Positions 12,570 through 24,904 of a DNA stretch of 64,000 nt are shown one piece after another. The translations under genes and the position numbers were made by a program. The notes under the pieces were generated by a model. That model worked only from the letters and a program-made list of their open reading frames with translations, was not told where the DNA came from and ran no database searches. The stretch comes from Aquila chrysaetos chrysaetos. Taxonomy: Eukaryota; Chordata; Aves; Accipitriformes; Accipitridae. The DNA lies in contig NC_044030.1 of assembly GCF_900496995.4 (NCBI RefSeq), positions 11,343,851 to 11,407,850 of the forward strand, read 5' to 3'. Position 1 is the first letter of the stretch, and the number at the start of each line of letters is the position of its first letter.

Positions 12570-13015
12570 CAATCATGACAGATTGTACTATGCCAGCCTG
12601 ATTTTCTCCTGTGACGAGGTAAGAGCTGATGCTGACGCTCAGGAGCAGGACACTTGGCACATTGTTTGGCACTGCCAAGGCTTTTTATACCTTCTGCTAC
12701 ATGGCTCTCTGCAGCATGGGTTAAATGAGATTACTAGGTGTGTGCAGACTTTGTTGGATGATTGCATCCGGTGCCAATGGTTTGTGGCCACATGGCAGAG
12801 ATACTCCAAGTATGAAGTTTAGGATTGTTTGGGTTTTTTATTTGGTCAGTCTGGTCCCACTTGGTATTTTTATAATTGACCTGAATGCTGGACTGTGGCA
12901 TGTGCTTCTGACCTCTGCAGGTGACGTTAAACTGGGAGGCACTGCCCTGGAGCACAGGAGTAGGGCTGGAAAGGATCTTGGCAAACTGGAAAAGTGGTTT
13001 GGAAAATAAAAGGGA
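12570..13015 (+). mobile_element. ancient CR1-like LINE relic
   Basis: Short translated stretches in different frames recall the reverse-transcriptase part of CR1 in the right order: a block like ASLIFSCDEV (compare CR1 NLISFYDKV), then SLVPLGIFIIDLNAG (compare [16 protein letters not shown]), then GDVKLGG (compare DDTKLGG). Stops and frame changes are frequent, so this is an old, dead copy. It may begin upstream near 12340. I am only moderately sure of the class. Confidence 0.45.
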
Positions 13016-16000
13016 TTATTCTGAAGAAGGACAGCTGCAAACACTTGCTTGTGCAAACAATTCCTTTGTGTCCCTACAGCATGTCTGGGAAACTTCTTTC
13101 CCTTCTGATGGCTGACAAGCTGCTCCTGGGCACACGGAGTAGAAAAGGAAAAAGATAAAAACCACCCTTATGAGCACAGGACATGAAAAAAATGGTATCT
13201 CATACTGCTCATATGTGCTGGCTGGAAATGGCCTGGAGATTGGTCTGGGGCGGGGAGCTGAGGAGCTGAGGAGCTGAGGGTGCCCCTTGGGGTACTCAGC
13301 CGTGAAAAGGGAAAACACCAGAATGCCTTTGGATGTCAAGTCCTTGGGTGCTGGGTGCCCCTGAGATCATCTGATGCTGGAGAGTGGCCTTGGAGATGCT
13401 TGGACATGGAGGTAAGCACTGGGGAAGAGCAGAGATGTTTCCCTTCTCCCCGCCTGCTTACTTACCCTCCTTCCTTTCCCCACCCCTTGTGTCTGTGCAA
13501 ATAAGACAAACAGGAACAAAAACACCCTGGGGGACCATAAGCAGCTGTGATAAAGAGGAGGAATGCAGCAAACAGATTATTTTGGAAGGCATGGGACCAC
13601 TGCCATCCTCTTCCTGCAGACACTGGCGTACTGGGGGAGACGGTGGGATCAGGGGCTCTTCCCACTGTGCTGTGCAGGGGCACTGAGGCTTTTAAGTATA
13701 AAAGGCTTCTGGGCGCTGCAGAAAAAAATAGTAGAAAGTGGAAAAGTGTGTTTACAGCTGCCTTTAAGGACAGGATGGCACATTCAAACCAGGGCTCATG
13801 TGCTCTGGGCATGGCAGCCATGGATGGATGCCATCACTGCAGGCACTGCCAGGGGCGGCAGGAGGGATGGAGCTGCAGGGTGGGAGCGTGTGTTAGGCTT
13901 TAGCCTTCAGTTAGGGCCCTGCTGCCAGCAGAGAAAAGGCTTTTCCCCCAGCGCAAGCGCCCTTGCAACCCATGCTTTAGTGTGAGTCCGTCCGTGCCTG
14001 GCCAGCAAAGGTGGCTGGTCTCCAAGGTCTGCTTGGAAACTGATGGGGGATGAGGGGTTCACCCAGGCACGAACTGTGAGCCCATAGTGAGGCTGGCAGG
14101 AGCCTCAGCAGCCATGGTCCAGCTTGCTGGGCTGTGTTACTGCCCTGAACAGCAGCTGCTGAGGCATTTAGTGGGAACACAGAGCTGCTGATACCACATG
14201 TAAAAAAGCTCCAGATGGACATGGTTGCTAAGTCCCATGGGGAAAGAAAAGCAGAAGCAGAATAAAGGTAGGGGAAAAAACCAAAAAAACTGTACGTGAT
14301 ATTACAGAGATTAGGAGAAATGTAAAGCTGCAGCTACACACAGCACAGCAAAATCCAAACCATGTCTTGGGCATCCCCTCCTTGGCTGCAAGGGCAGTTC
14401 AGCTCTGGCATGGACAGATGGAGGCAGGGGGGTGGGAAGGGGATGCTGCAGAGAATGGCAGGGCAGAGGCAGCAGTTTGGGCCTCCCAGGAGGGTTGCTG
14501 CCATACTGTGAGACTGAAGGCAGAGTCCAGGAATGTGAGCAGCTGACAGGACCATTTTGTTTGGATGTATCAGCCAGACCGCATTAAATCCTGGCCAAAA
14601 CATCACAGGGTTGGCAGGGAAACGGAGTCCTCTTCATCTGACTCTTTTGGCCAAGGTAGAGCAGTGTGCACTTGCTTTGCTCTTATGGTAAAAGCACTCC
14701 TTCCTCTCAGAGGATGCTTTTCAAAGCAAGGAAGAGCATTGAGAATAGCCTGTTCTAGGAAAAAAACATCAGCTGAATGTCAGACCGTTTTCATCAAGGC
14801 CAGAGCAAAAATTCCTCAGAGAAGGACACTCAAAGCACTGTTTTACCCCTTGGGGCCCCACAAGGACCCAGCCCAGCCCTGGTGTCCCTCTTTTGGCCTC
14901 TCTGGGGTCAGGTCCTGGGGCTGCAGGCAGAGGGTGTTTTGGCATTTGGCCTTGGGATGCTGCTTTGCTAGTACCCACCCCAAAACTGCAAGCAACGGGC
15001 TCACAGCTGGGGGCTGATGCAACCCACTGTAACTGCAGCCCAGCAGCTCTCTGGGGAGCCCATTTGCAAACGGTACCTAGATGCAAGCACTGCTTTCAGG
15101 GAGAAGGCAGAGGAGGCTCCTGTTGGACACCTCTCTTCTCTGCATTGGTGTGGGAGCAGTGCATTGCTCGGGGGGAGACAGGGTCCAATCCCCCACTGAA
15201 AATGTCCATGAGCAGGGTGTGGGGGGGTCCTCTGTCATGGGGCTGCCAGGCTGGTCTGAGTCAGAAGCTGTGCCAGCAGGCAAAACACAGGCTACTGGGA
15301 CCCCAAGGAGACAGATATGGGGTTCTGTGGCTATGGGAAAATGACAGCAGAGCTAAAGGCCTTTTCTCACGCTTGCCACTGTTTCTGTCCCAGGGCGGGC
15401 AGGTGGGGATGAGGGCGGCTGCTGCCCGGGTGCCTCCTCCCAGCAAGCAGAATACATCAGGTCTGACCTGGATCCTTCCAGACAAGCCTGAACATCGCGA
15501 AACAACCTTCTGACGCAGCTGGCTTCCTTTGAGGGTTTGTTTTTTGTTCCTCTATTCTAATAGAATATCTGTCTTCTTCAGCAGCGGATATGCGGTTGCA
15601 GTACTTCCCATCTGCTTGCATCAGTCTCACAAACTGATCTGGTGGGCAGTGCTGCTGATGCAGCGACTAATGAGCAGGAGGGAACCTGAAATCCTGCCAC
15701 TTTCCAGAAATTTGCGAAGACCAAGCAGCCCAGAGCCCACCCCAGATGTCAGTCTGCAGAGCTGCGCCAGGGGAGGCTCTGCACGCACTTGCAAAAAGGG
15801 AACGGTAAGCCTGCAAGCCCAAACCCACTGCATCCCAAGACTCAGTTTTTTTACCCATTGCAGATCTTTTTTATTTCTCCCTGCTTTCAGTTATTTGCTG
15901 TTTTTATGGTCCTGGTGATACCCTATGTGATCAGACATGTGGCTCTCCCAGGGTTTCTTGCATGCTCCCCTGTCTGCCTTTGAGGCAGAGGGTACCGTGG

Positions 16001-16174
16001 TAGTGGTGACACCTGGGACTTTTCTCCTGCATCCTTAGAAACCCCACCACTCCTCTGAGACCCCCAGTAGCCACTGAGTGCAAGTGCTGCTTGGCAGTCA
16101 TGGGCTGGCAGCAGTACAGCCTGGGAGAGGACCTGGAAAGTCACAGATCCAGCCCAGACTGTATCTCTCAATCA
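13016..16174. other. intergenic sequence, no gene recognised
   Basis: Mixed GC-rich sequence with overlapping frames on both strands and no recognisable protein. An 8-bp unit, GAGCTGAG, is repeated three times at 13255-13278. Nothing else stands out. Confidence 0.5.
13255..13278. repeat. short tandem repeat, GAGCTGAG x3
   Basis: Three perfect copies of an 8-bp unit in a GC-rich stretch. Confidence 0.8.
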
Positions 16175-16262
16175 TCTCCAGTACATGGCTAGGCAGATTA
16201 CTCAGTGCCTGTGCTTCAATTTCCCCATCTTTGTAGATGAGATCAGTACCTGCAAGCCTTGC
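16175..16262 (+). mobile_element. MIR-like SINE fragment
   Basis: The run CAGTGCCTGTGCTTCAATTT followed by CCCCATCTTTGTAGATGAGA is close to the 3' part of the MIR/CORE-SINE consensus (GTGCCTCAGTTTCCCCATCT). Only the core-to-3' region remains and the ends are approximate. Confidence 0.55.
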
Positions 16263-17699
16263 TATGGAAATTAATTACACGTGGCTGTGGTCTGCAAACA
16301 AGCCAAGCTCAAGCCCATCTGCAGAGGGTCTGACCTGTAATGCTTAGGGCAGCAGCCTGGCATTGCAGCAAGCGACATCCACGCATTGTGTTGGCAGCAG
16401 AAGAGTGTCAAACCAACCCAGCTACAGCAACGCATCAGTGCGGCCAGTAACAGAGAGCGGCAGCAGTATCTGTGCCATCTACCCACCACATTTCGGCAGA
16501 GATGGCAGAAGAGCCGGAGCTCCTGGCACCCCTATGTAAAAGCCTGGGCTGCTGCCCCGGCAGTCAGCTCTGCCTCTGAGTGCAGGGGGACCAAGTTCAG
16601 TAGCCCCAGCATGGGACAACAGGATGCCACACAGGACATAGCATTGCTCTTGGAAGCCAGCCCTGGGTTTTGACATGACAGCCACATGCTAGTTTGAGAG
16701 ACAGGGCCCAGTGCAGCTCCCCATCAGTCTGCAGAGGGACAGCAGATTTGTTGCCCAGGAGAGGCTCTTGACTTTCCCCACTAGACCCATCAGGTTGTCT
16801 GCTCAGGGTCCCATTCGCCCCGTTCCCTGCTGGGTGCATGCCTTTGGCCCAGAAACACCCTCCGGGAGGCTGGCTGCATGTGAGCACTATGGGGATATGC
16901 ACCCCATATAGAGGTCCTCTGAGGCAGCTGAGACAGCACGCTGGACATTGTTTCTCCACATGGCTGCTGTGCGGAGCCGTGGGGCAGAGCAGGGCAAGGC
17001 TGCAGGGCACCGGCTGCTGTGGGTCTCACTAAGCGCTTTGCAGCCCTGAAGATGCCTGCCTGCTGCACCATGCCTGCATGGGCAAAGCATGACTAAACCT
17101 CCCACCAACAGGCTTTCGCTGTTTTTAAATTAGGAGAAGTCACTTTAACCCTGGGCAGCTGATGTGGGTCATCCCCTGCAGCCCACACTCCATCCATGCC
17201 TTGGTACAGAGCGGGGAGATGTGGAGCCAGCACAAACGCCAGCGCTGCCTCCCCACACATGGCAGACAGAGTCTCTGTGCACACGCGTGTGCACGAGGGA
17301 GGTATAGAAATAGCTCATGTGATGGGGAATATCAGCCATGAAGGTTTTCTCATAGCAGCAATTTTCTGGATTAAGTGACGCCCAAGTCTGATGGAAACAT
17401 TTGGGGTGTTGGACAATGTGGAAAACCCAGTTGTGCTCTTTGATGTCCTTTGACAGGTATTCACCCTGGCTGTTATTTCCTGCTGTAGCCCACTGATGCC
17501 TCAGACAGATCCTGATCCTCGGTTTGATTTGAATCTCATTAAACTCCACAGAAGGGCCTTCACCCAACTCCAAACACCAACCGCCAGGGATATCTGCAGC
17601 TGCTTTTGGGTCCAAAGGCATCCATTGGTGATGAGAACAGGGCCAAGGGAGACGGTGCAGCCAACCACATCTCAAATGTGACGTCCTGAGCCTTTTCGG

Positions 17700-18835
17700 G
17701 TCACATGGGGAGCCTGAGTCTGGCACCAGTGAAGGAGAGCTCTTATGCAAGCCTGCACCTTCACCTGGACCTGAACAGAAAGCTTTGGCTGGAACTCAGG
17801 AAAAAAAGGAGAGTTCATGACCTTTGGAAGAAGGGGCAGGCAACTCAGGAGGACTACAGGGATGTCATGAGGTTATGCAGGGAGAAAATTAGAAGGGCCA
17901 AAGCCCAACTAGTACTTAATCTGGCTACTGCCATAAAAAAACCAATAAAAACCGTTTCTATAAATACATTAGCAACAAACAGAGGGCTAAGGAGACTCTC
18001 CATCCTTTATTGGATGCACTGGGAAACACAGTGACAAAGGATGAGGAAAAGCCTGAGGCACTTAATGCCTTCTTTGCCTCAGTCTTTAATAGTAAGACCA
18101 GTTGTCCTCTGGGTACCCAGCCCCCTGAGCTGGAAGACAGGGATGGGGAGCAGAATGAAGCCCCCATACTTCAAAGGGCAATGGTTATCGACCTGCTACA
18201 CCACCTAGACACACACAAGTCTACAGGGCCCGATGGGATCCACCAAGGGTACCGAGGGAGCAGGCGGAGGTGCTCACCAAGCCACTTTCCATCATTTATC
18301 AGCAGTCCTGGCTAACCGGGGAGGTTCCAGTTGACTGGAGGTTAGCAAATGTGACACCCATCTACAAGAAGGGCCAGAAGGAGGATCTGGGGAACTACAC
18401 GCCTGTCAGTCTGACCTCGGTGCCGTGGAAGGTTATAGAGCAGATCATCTTGAATGCCATCATGTGGCACGTACAGAACAAGCAGGTGATCAGGCCCAGT
18501 CAACATGGGTTGATGAAAGGCAGGTCCTGCCTGACTACCCTGATGTCCTTCTGTGCCAAGGTGACCCACTTGGTGGAGGAGGGAAAGGCTGTGAATGTGT
18601 CTTTAGTAAAGCCTTTGACACCGTTTCCCACAGCATTCTCCTGGAGAAACTGGCTGCTCGTGGCTTGGACAGGCATACTCTTTGCTGGGTAAAAAGCTGG
18701 CTGGATGGCCGGGCCCAAAGAGTTGTGGTGAATGGAGTTAAATCCAGTTGGTGACCCATCACGAGTGGTGTTCCCCAGGGCTCAGTACTGGGGCCAGTTC
18801 TGTTTAATATCTTTATCAGTTTCCAGGACAATCTG
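17700..18835 (+). pseudogene. CR1 LINE fragment with broken reverse transcriptase
   Basis: A decayed CR1 non-LTR retrotransposon. Characteristic pieces read in order but in changing frames: DLWKKGQATQEDYRDVMRLC near 17820, AFFASVFNSKTSCPLGTQPP near 18070, STGPDGIH near 18220, the SIIYQQSWLTGEVP block near 18290, SQHGLMKGRSCLTTL near 18500, FSKAFDTVSHSILLEKLAA near 18605 and [19 protein letters not shown] near 18765. Frame changes occur near 17935, 18245 and 18595, and a stop lies near 18752. The catalytic F/YADD motif and everything 3' of it, including the terminal octamer repeats, are missing, so this is 5'- and 3'-incomplete and inactive. Confidence 0.93.
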
Positions 18836-19050
18836 CTCAGCAGCTGTTGCTTGCAAACAACAATCTGAAGGAGGAAGATTTACATTCAGCAAGGAGACTA
18901 GACTGTTAAGATTAAAGTTAGTGGTGGTCCACTGGGCTAGCAATGGGGTGTATGGATGACATCTGTAGAAGGGCTACCATTAATAATGATGATAATCATG
19001 CTTAAATCTCATCTGTATCTGTCTGCTTTCATCTGCAGCACCGTGGTGAA
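18836..19050. other. short intergenic gap, nothing recognised
   Basis: About 200 bases between the CR1 end and the SINE relic, with no feature I can support. Confidence 0.5.
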
Positions 19051-19172
19051 GGAAGGGCTTATATGGCCTGTAAAATGGGAAGACTACAAGTGGCTTTCTT
19101 GTGTGACACAGCCTGCCACTGGCTGGGAAAAACTCAGTGTCCTATCCACTAGGCCATGCCTGGTGCTTCTTG
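19051..19172 (-). mobile_element. tRNA-derived SINE relic
   Basis: Read on the minus strand, GGCATGGCCTAGTGGATAGG is a tRNA A-box-like start and is followed by a CORE-like block ending CCCATTTTACAGGCC, as in old amniote tRNA-SINEs of the MIR type. The copy is strongly diverged, and the family is not determined. Confidence 0.55.
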
Positions 19173-20786
19173 TAGCACAAGGTGGTCACGCTGGTCCATC
19201 CACATGAGCGATGTCTGGCAGGATGGACCAGCCAAAGAACCACATCCATCAGCTTGTGAAGAGCATCAGCTTTTATAGTGTTTCGAGCTCAGCTGGGAGA
19301 GGTCGCAAGCACGCAGACCTTGATATTGGCAGGCACTAGCAACACGTCAGCCTAGAAAGCAAGGGTAATGGAAATGCAGCCCTGGTCCTGAGAGAGGAGC
19401 TCATCATAAATGGGATGGATATGTGAAGAAGTGCTCTGCTTCATGTGCATGAGTGGAAATAACCTTAGAGAAAGAGATCAATAATGGTGCTGCATATTCT
19501 ACCCAGCCTGCCTCTGTGTACTACAATGCCTGTCTCTCACTGCTGGAAATGCATGGTCAGGGTATGTTCTCCCAGAAAAGCATCTGCAGTGCGGCAAAGG
19601 CAGCAGGGATCCTTTCCGCAGTGAGGATCCATACTACGCTAAGACCAGTGTGAGATGCACAAACTGTTCCTGTGCCGAGATGCAAAAGTGATCACTGCTC
19701 AAACTGTCCTCAAGGTAAAAAGGTAACTCCTCATGCTAACAACCACTGGCACACAAACCCTGTTCAGTGGTCCCCCGAGATCAGAGCCAACACTTGTACC
19801 TTTCCCACTGTACTTCCACGAGCAGAGAGACACAGGTGTCAGCAGATTCCCTTCAGCATTTTAGCTAGTTCAGTTTCTATGGGAAAGAGGACAGGGGCAG
19901 GGAAAGAGCCCCATTCTTACCACACCTTCTTTTAAATAAGGCAGTGCTCTGTATTTCTACAGCTCACACAAGATCTAAGTCCACGTGTAAGGGCAGCCAA
20001 GCTGTTCCCTTCAGCAGGGAAGGGAATCCTGTTCAGGATTATTACCAGCATTTGGAGGATTGTAAATTTGAGATGTAAATTTGCATCTTTTCTAGCAGAT
20101 GCACATCAAATTTCAGGGCTTCATTAACAGCACTGTCACCTCACACCAGCTGTTTGGCTGGTGGCTTAGGGGGAGGCTTTGAAACATGGACCACCTTTTG
20201 CACTTCAAAGTCTCCACTTAGGCCTATGTAGCAAAATATTGAAAGGCTAACCACCATTACCTTCAAAAACCCCACGCCCTAAATCTTTTGACTTCTATGT
20301 CATATACGCTCCTGGTTTGGAGGAGTCGTGTTTGAATTACAAAGTTTTCTTTCTGTTATAGTATATTTTTTACCTCAACTGCCTTTGAATAAGGGTGCCT
20401 CCATAGCTTTAAATTCCAGTACTGGTGCAGAATAAACCAAGCCGTATCTCCATCTGGTGTAAGTAGTGAGTGAAGCAGATTTTAATGCATTTTATGCCAG
20501 TGGTAAATTTGGCCCTTATAGGTTTTAAAATATGCTCTAGCAGCAGAAAGGATTGGAAAAATTAGGTGCTAATTGCATTTTTATCCAAAGATCAAACCTG
20601 GACTAATCCAGCACATCCTTTTAAGACTACTGGCAATTATTTTGTCTTTTCCCTCGAGTGGAGTTCCATTTCCCAAATACTCGGGCCTTGCCAGCAGGTC
20701 CCAAAGGGTAGGTTGATATTTCTGTTGTGAGGCGTTAAGAAAAGAGTGCAATGTTGCCTCTATATGGGTACTAAACAGGGTGCAAC
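19173..20786. other. intergenic sequence between SINE relic and SVEP1 3' end
   Basis: AT-richer sequence with no recognised gene or repeat. It may include the far end of the SVEP1 transcript if a more distal polyadenylation site is used. Confidence 0.5.
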
Positions 20787-20792
20787 TTTATT
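20787..20792 (-). terminator. SVEP1: candidate polyadenylation signal AATAAA (distal)
   Basis: A canonical AATAAA on the minus strand about 2.5 kb after the SVEP1 stop codon. No strong GU-rich element is evident just after it, so it may be unused or belong to a longer isoform. Confidence 0.3.
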
Positions 20793-21847
20793 TACAGTGT
20801 AAAGTGCATCACACAGAAGTCATTTAAAACACACAACAAGCAGTGACATAAATGACAATACAGTACTGGGTAGGGAGGGGAAAACGTTCCAGCAAGTATC
20901 AAAACATCAACAGCACTAATATAACAGCCTCTAGTTTCAGCTACTCTGTCCTACCACCACATCTCCTTACGAAACATGTTGACTGGGTTGATCCTGGGAC
21001 TCCATGTACTAGTCACTAGTGTGAAGCTGGAGTGCTAAAAGCCACCCCGCAGCCCTAAAGTCTCCCAACAATGTCCTGCAAGCTCTAAGCACCGGCGTTG
21101 CCACTGCTGTTCTGCTCTGGAGATCACCAGGGTAGAGTCAGGGCACACACCAGAAAAGCACACTGGAGAAGGGACCAAAAGATGAGAGTGACATCTAAAT
21201 AAAGATCTGCTTTTCTCACCCATGCACTCTTTCCCTCGAGAAGTCCTTTGTTGCTCACTTAAGCTTCCACTCATATGCTGTTAGGGCAGCAAGGAGGTCA
21301 AGGAACAAAGTGCCTACAAATAGTGGTGACTATGGGTTGAAATGCAGACATTATTTACTGAACACTAACTTCAGTCAAAGCTGTAAACATCGATGGCTGT
21401 GGAGCTGGGAGACGGAAGATAGTTGCTACGTGCTAGCAGAGTCCATTAGAAAAAGAAGGTTGTGGGAGCTGAAACAACAACTCTTCAGCTGGTTGCAGCT
21501 CTCACTGGGAAGGAATCTACATTCACATTAATCTGATCCCCTAATGACTCCTTTACCTATCTGTTTTTCTTTTAATTGGCTGAAAGCTCTTATTAGCCCA
21601 CAACTTTGCTTGTTTCTTTCTTCCTCATTTCTGGTCTTGGGCTAACAGCCATCAGTTAAGTGTCAGTATTTACTAGTGCCTTATTACTGTAACTGTGAGC
21701 TCATTTTGGTGTCGTATCACTTTCCCGTGTCCAAGTTCACGTATTCATGAAAGGAAGGTAAATCTATAAAGGGGGGAGGTGTGGGGCAGGTTGTGCACAC
21801 TCTTAATCCAGAGGGTTAACTAAGCAGGAATGCTACAGAAGGTAAAA

Positions 21848-21853
21848 TTTATT
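21848..21853 (-). terminator. SVEP1: candidate polyadenylation signal AATAAA (proximal)
   Basis: A canonical AATAAA on the minus strand about 1.46 kb after the SVEP1 stop codon. It gives a 3' UTR length in the ordinary range for this gene. Usage is unproven. Confidence 0.4.
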
Positions 21854-23076
21854 TCTCCTCCTTCTTTCCCAGTGCTGACTGCAAGTCACACTTTTCTATT
21901 ATTACTGGGAAAAATGGAGCTTCTGATCAATGACTCTCAGGTTCTCACTCTAATGTCTTCTTTCATAGATCAGAATTTTTGCTAATTGACAATAACTACC
22001 AAACATTTGACCCCCCAAAATGCATGTGATTTCCACCTTGTAATTCTACCAACCTGCTTAACCACAGGTAAATCTTAGCATCTCAATTCATTGGAGCATG
22101 ACTTAACGATGGCATTCAGGTGTGTATTATCCTCAGATGCAACGGGATCAACAGTGTGAGAAAGAGAAATGTGACAGCATGTGTGCTCTCAGCATTTCTC
22201 ACTCAGCCAAGCATTTCTGCCTGTGTGTGTACTTGAGAGGCCTTTTCCAGTTCTCTGAGGGTTCTGCATGACATAAATACAACCTTTCTGTAAGCATATA
22301 GCAAAGCTTCACCTGTAAACGTAACTGGTGCCTCCTCTCTCCACCTTAGGGGCAGTTGAACTTTGGGACCCAAACCCCATGTGTCAAAAGCATTCACCTA
22401 GCAGACAGCTGATAGACATGTATTTCATAATTTACACAGGAAAGGGATGATGGTTATAGGGAGGTGGAGAGTCCCATGGCAAGTGGGAAGCACAAGTTTC
22501 AGTGGTCCACCTGCTTCGCACTGCTGGATCCTGGATTATCGAGCTTTAGAGCTACACGTGAACTGCCCATAAGCCAAAAAGCCTCAAAGGCTCTTGTTGA
22601 TTAGACTTGGTCCATCTTTCTCTAAATGACGTGATGGTCTCTCATCTCTTTTACATTTTTGACTATTTTACCAATAAATCTCAGGTAAAATTCATGCCAA
22701 TGCCTTCCATTAAGTCATTCTCCGCTGATATTAATGTCACATTATATACATTACAGAATCATCTTCTTATACCCACCAGAAACTGTGGTTACAACATGGA
22801 CTTTATCACATGTACTTCTAATTTACATCAACATGAGTTGTTCAGAAACAGGTCCAATGCAAAGTTTAGCGGCTCAGTTAGCCTTGCGTAACTATTCTTT
22901 ACTGTTGAGTTGCTGGACAGCAGTATGCTTTGGCAGATGGTAAGCAGAATTACCACATTCTATTTAATCACGGTTGGCAGTATGGTTTAATTAGCTTACT
23001 GTATGTAAGAAATGGGAGGGACTTCACTTTACACAACCACTTTCTCAGTGGACAGTAGGAATCTTTACATTTGTAC

Positions 23077-23101
23077 GTGTATGTGTGTATGGTGTGTGTG
23101 T
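23077..23101. repeat. TG microsatellite in SVEP1 3' UTR
   Basis: An imperfect (TG)n tract on the plus strand, CA-rich in the transcript, starting about 215 bases after the SVEP1 stop. CA-rich tracts can bind hnRNP L-type proteins, but there is no direct evidence here. Confidence 0.7.
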
Positions 23102-23316
23102 AGCAGCATATATTTGATAATACTTTTGTAAATGAAAAATACAGAGGATTTCTTTAAAAATGGAAAGGTATAGTAAAAACGTATCACAAAATAAAATACA
23201 AAACAAGGGAGCTGGGGGGAATGGAAGCAATGGATTTGATTTACAATGCATTAGATTCCAAGCCCTGGTGCCTAGGCTGAAGAAAGTTATCTGAACGTAG
23301 AACTGCTGCTCTGATC

Positions 23317-23347
23317 TTAAAAGGGATAGAATCCAGCCTTCCGTTTC
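23317..23347 (-). CDS. SVEP1: SVEP1 terminal coding exon: basic tail and stop
   Basis: The coding part is only 31 bases: one base completes the Arg codon, then KRKAGFYPF and a TAA stop at 23317-23319. The acceptor is GGTTTTTTGACGCAG. With the preceding exon the C-terminus reads CSRKRKAGFYPF, against CSRKRRTGF in the human protein as I recall it. The match of the short basic tail, the phase and the splice site together make this the terminal exon; it is otherwise invisible to an open-frame search. Other candidate acceptors downstream were tried and gave no resemblance. Confidence 0.85.
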
Positions 23348-24904
23348 CTGCGTCAAAAAACCCAAACAAAATAAAATCAGTGCTGTACTGAACATACCAA
23401 ACAAGATTAACAGTGAGGCACAAGAGGACGGTGTCTAAAAGTATGCCAGGGATTAGAATGCCACAGCTCAAGATGGCATATTGAGAGGGGAAGAGCATAA
23501 GCATGGGGAATAGACATGTCTGGCATTTAATGTAAGTCATGACTCATCACAGTGGTTTGGAGCTATCTTGACCTGGATGCTGATAAAAGCTTTTGGGCCT
23601 TTCAGCTTCCCCTTATAAATCACACTTAGTTAACCTGCAACAGTGAATCTTTGCTATCATGGCACTTACTCCTGTTCTGCCTGTGCTGTTTTTGAGTCCT
23701 CAGAACAGTATCGTACCCTGTATCGTAAACAGCAACCAGCAGCTGAGGCCAAAGCTTAACAAAATACAAAACAGATCTCAGTGCTTGTTTCTGTCCCCTC
23801 CACACCTCCAGTTCTGTGTGGGAAACTTCCTCTCAAACAGCCCCTGAAGGGATGAGCTGCTAGACTACAAGCCTGTAGGGCTAATGATCCACCTTCTCTC
23901 AGACTTCACCATGCTGCACAGAGCTGTGGACTTGGACAAAAAAAACCCAAACCCAAACCAAGAAGAGTCCAGTTTGGTAATAGCCTGAAACTTTGCTTTG
24001 CCTCAGAGATAAACTCCATAATTTTTGGCTGCTAAATCCACTGGATTTGGGCTTTGCTGCTTCATGTCCTAAATGGAAATGCTATCAGACTTTAGATGTA
24101 TAGCTTTCAGTCTAAAGCTGGATACTGTTTGTTGGCAGGACATTTAAGTTACTTCACTTGGGCATATATGATCACAGCTGACAAATGAAAACTATTCATT
24201 TTGGACAATGTAATTTCTCAAACAAGCATCTCTTCTGTAGCTTTAAGATAAACAGTGTATCAGAGGGACAGGGAGGAATGTCTGTCACTACCTGTCCAGA
24301 AAGAACAATAGAAAAAATGTACAATGTCACAGGCTTTGTCTGTACCCTGGAGAAAAATACTAATATTCAGCTGTTATTTATTTAGCTCTCCAGGATAATG
24401 ACCAATGTGTTCAGTAGAAGCCAGTGTGAATTGAGGTATAAATATTTTTGCTAGCATATTTCATGGCCCTCATTAATATTCCATGGAGGGAGCAGGAGAA
24501 TTCATGCTACATGTTTTGTTATTATATCTGATTCCCAGCCCCAACAACATCATTACCATTCCACCTGTCTTCCCTCTTCAGGGTTGTAAATGGCTCTTAA
24601 TGGCAGCATGAAATAAAACAGTTTTCCAAAGAAAAACTGAGTCCTATTCAGACTGCTCTCAAAGTCAAACACCCAAACTTCACAAGTTAACTTTAAAAAA
24701 CAAGCTACAATTAAGACTTTTACATGCTGGCTTGCATGGTGATGGAGCTCACTCATTTGGTAACCCAGTCTGCTATTGGCCCCATTAGACATGAATCAGC
24801 AAACCAAAACGCAAGCACTGGTAAAACTCTCTAAAGCAGAGCACATGTGAACCAGATCTAAGCCCATATCTTGGGGCTGTTGATACAGAGACTGCACTGC
24901 CAGG

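Larger units (their letters stand above)
20787..23316 (-). other. SVEP1: SVEP1 3' untranslated region (extent uncertain)
   Basis: Sequence after the TAA stop on the minus strand. It contains a CA/TG-rich simple repeat near 23077-23101, ATTAAA hexamers at 22986-22991 and 22963-22968, and AATAAA hexamers at 21848-21853 and 20787-20792. Use of 21848 would give a 3' UTR of about 1.5 kb and use of 20787 about 2.5 kb. I cannot tell which is used from sequence alone; the lower limit given here is the farthest AATAAA before clear intergenic sequence. Confidence 0.4.

Noticed and set aside
13462..13985. Overlapping frames of 118 to 140 codons on both strands
   Set aside because: Open in several frames at once, which indicates composition rather than coding; no similarity recognised.
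21841..21905. Two other possible terminal-exon acceptors giving tails rich in Arg
   Set aside because: They fit the phase but not the conserved GF-ending tail, and lie downstream of the better terminal exon; they are more likely 3' UTR.
22203..22397. Candidate SVEP1 terminal exon ending QVHTQAEMLG
   Set aside because: It has a possible acceptor, but the tail shows no resemblance to the known C-terminus, while the exon at 23317-23347 matches in residues, phase and splice site.
24550..24600. Possible terminal exon reading RGKTGGM
   Set aside because: It superficially resembles the tail but has no pyrimidine tract before the acceptor, and the frame runs far past the expected stop.
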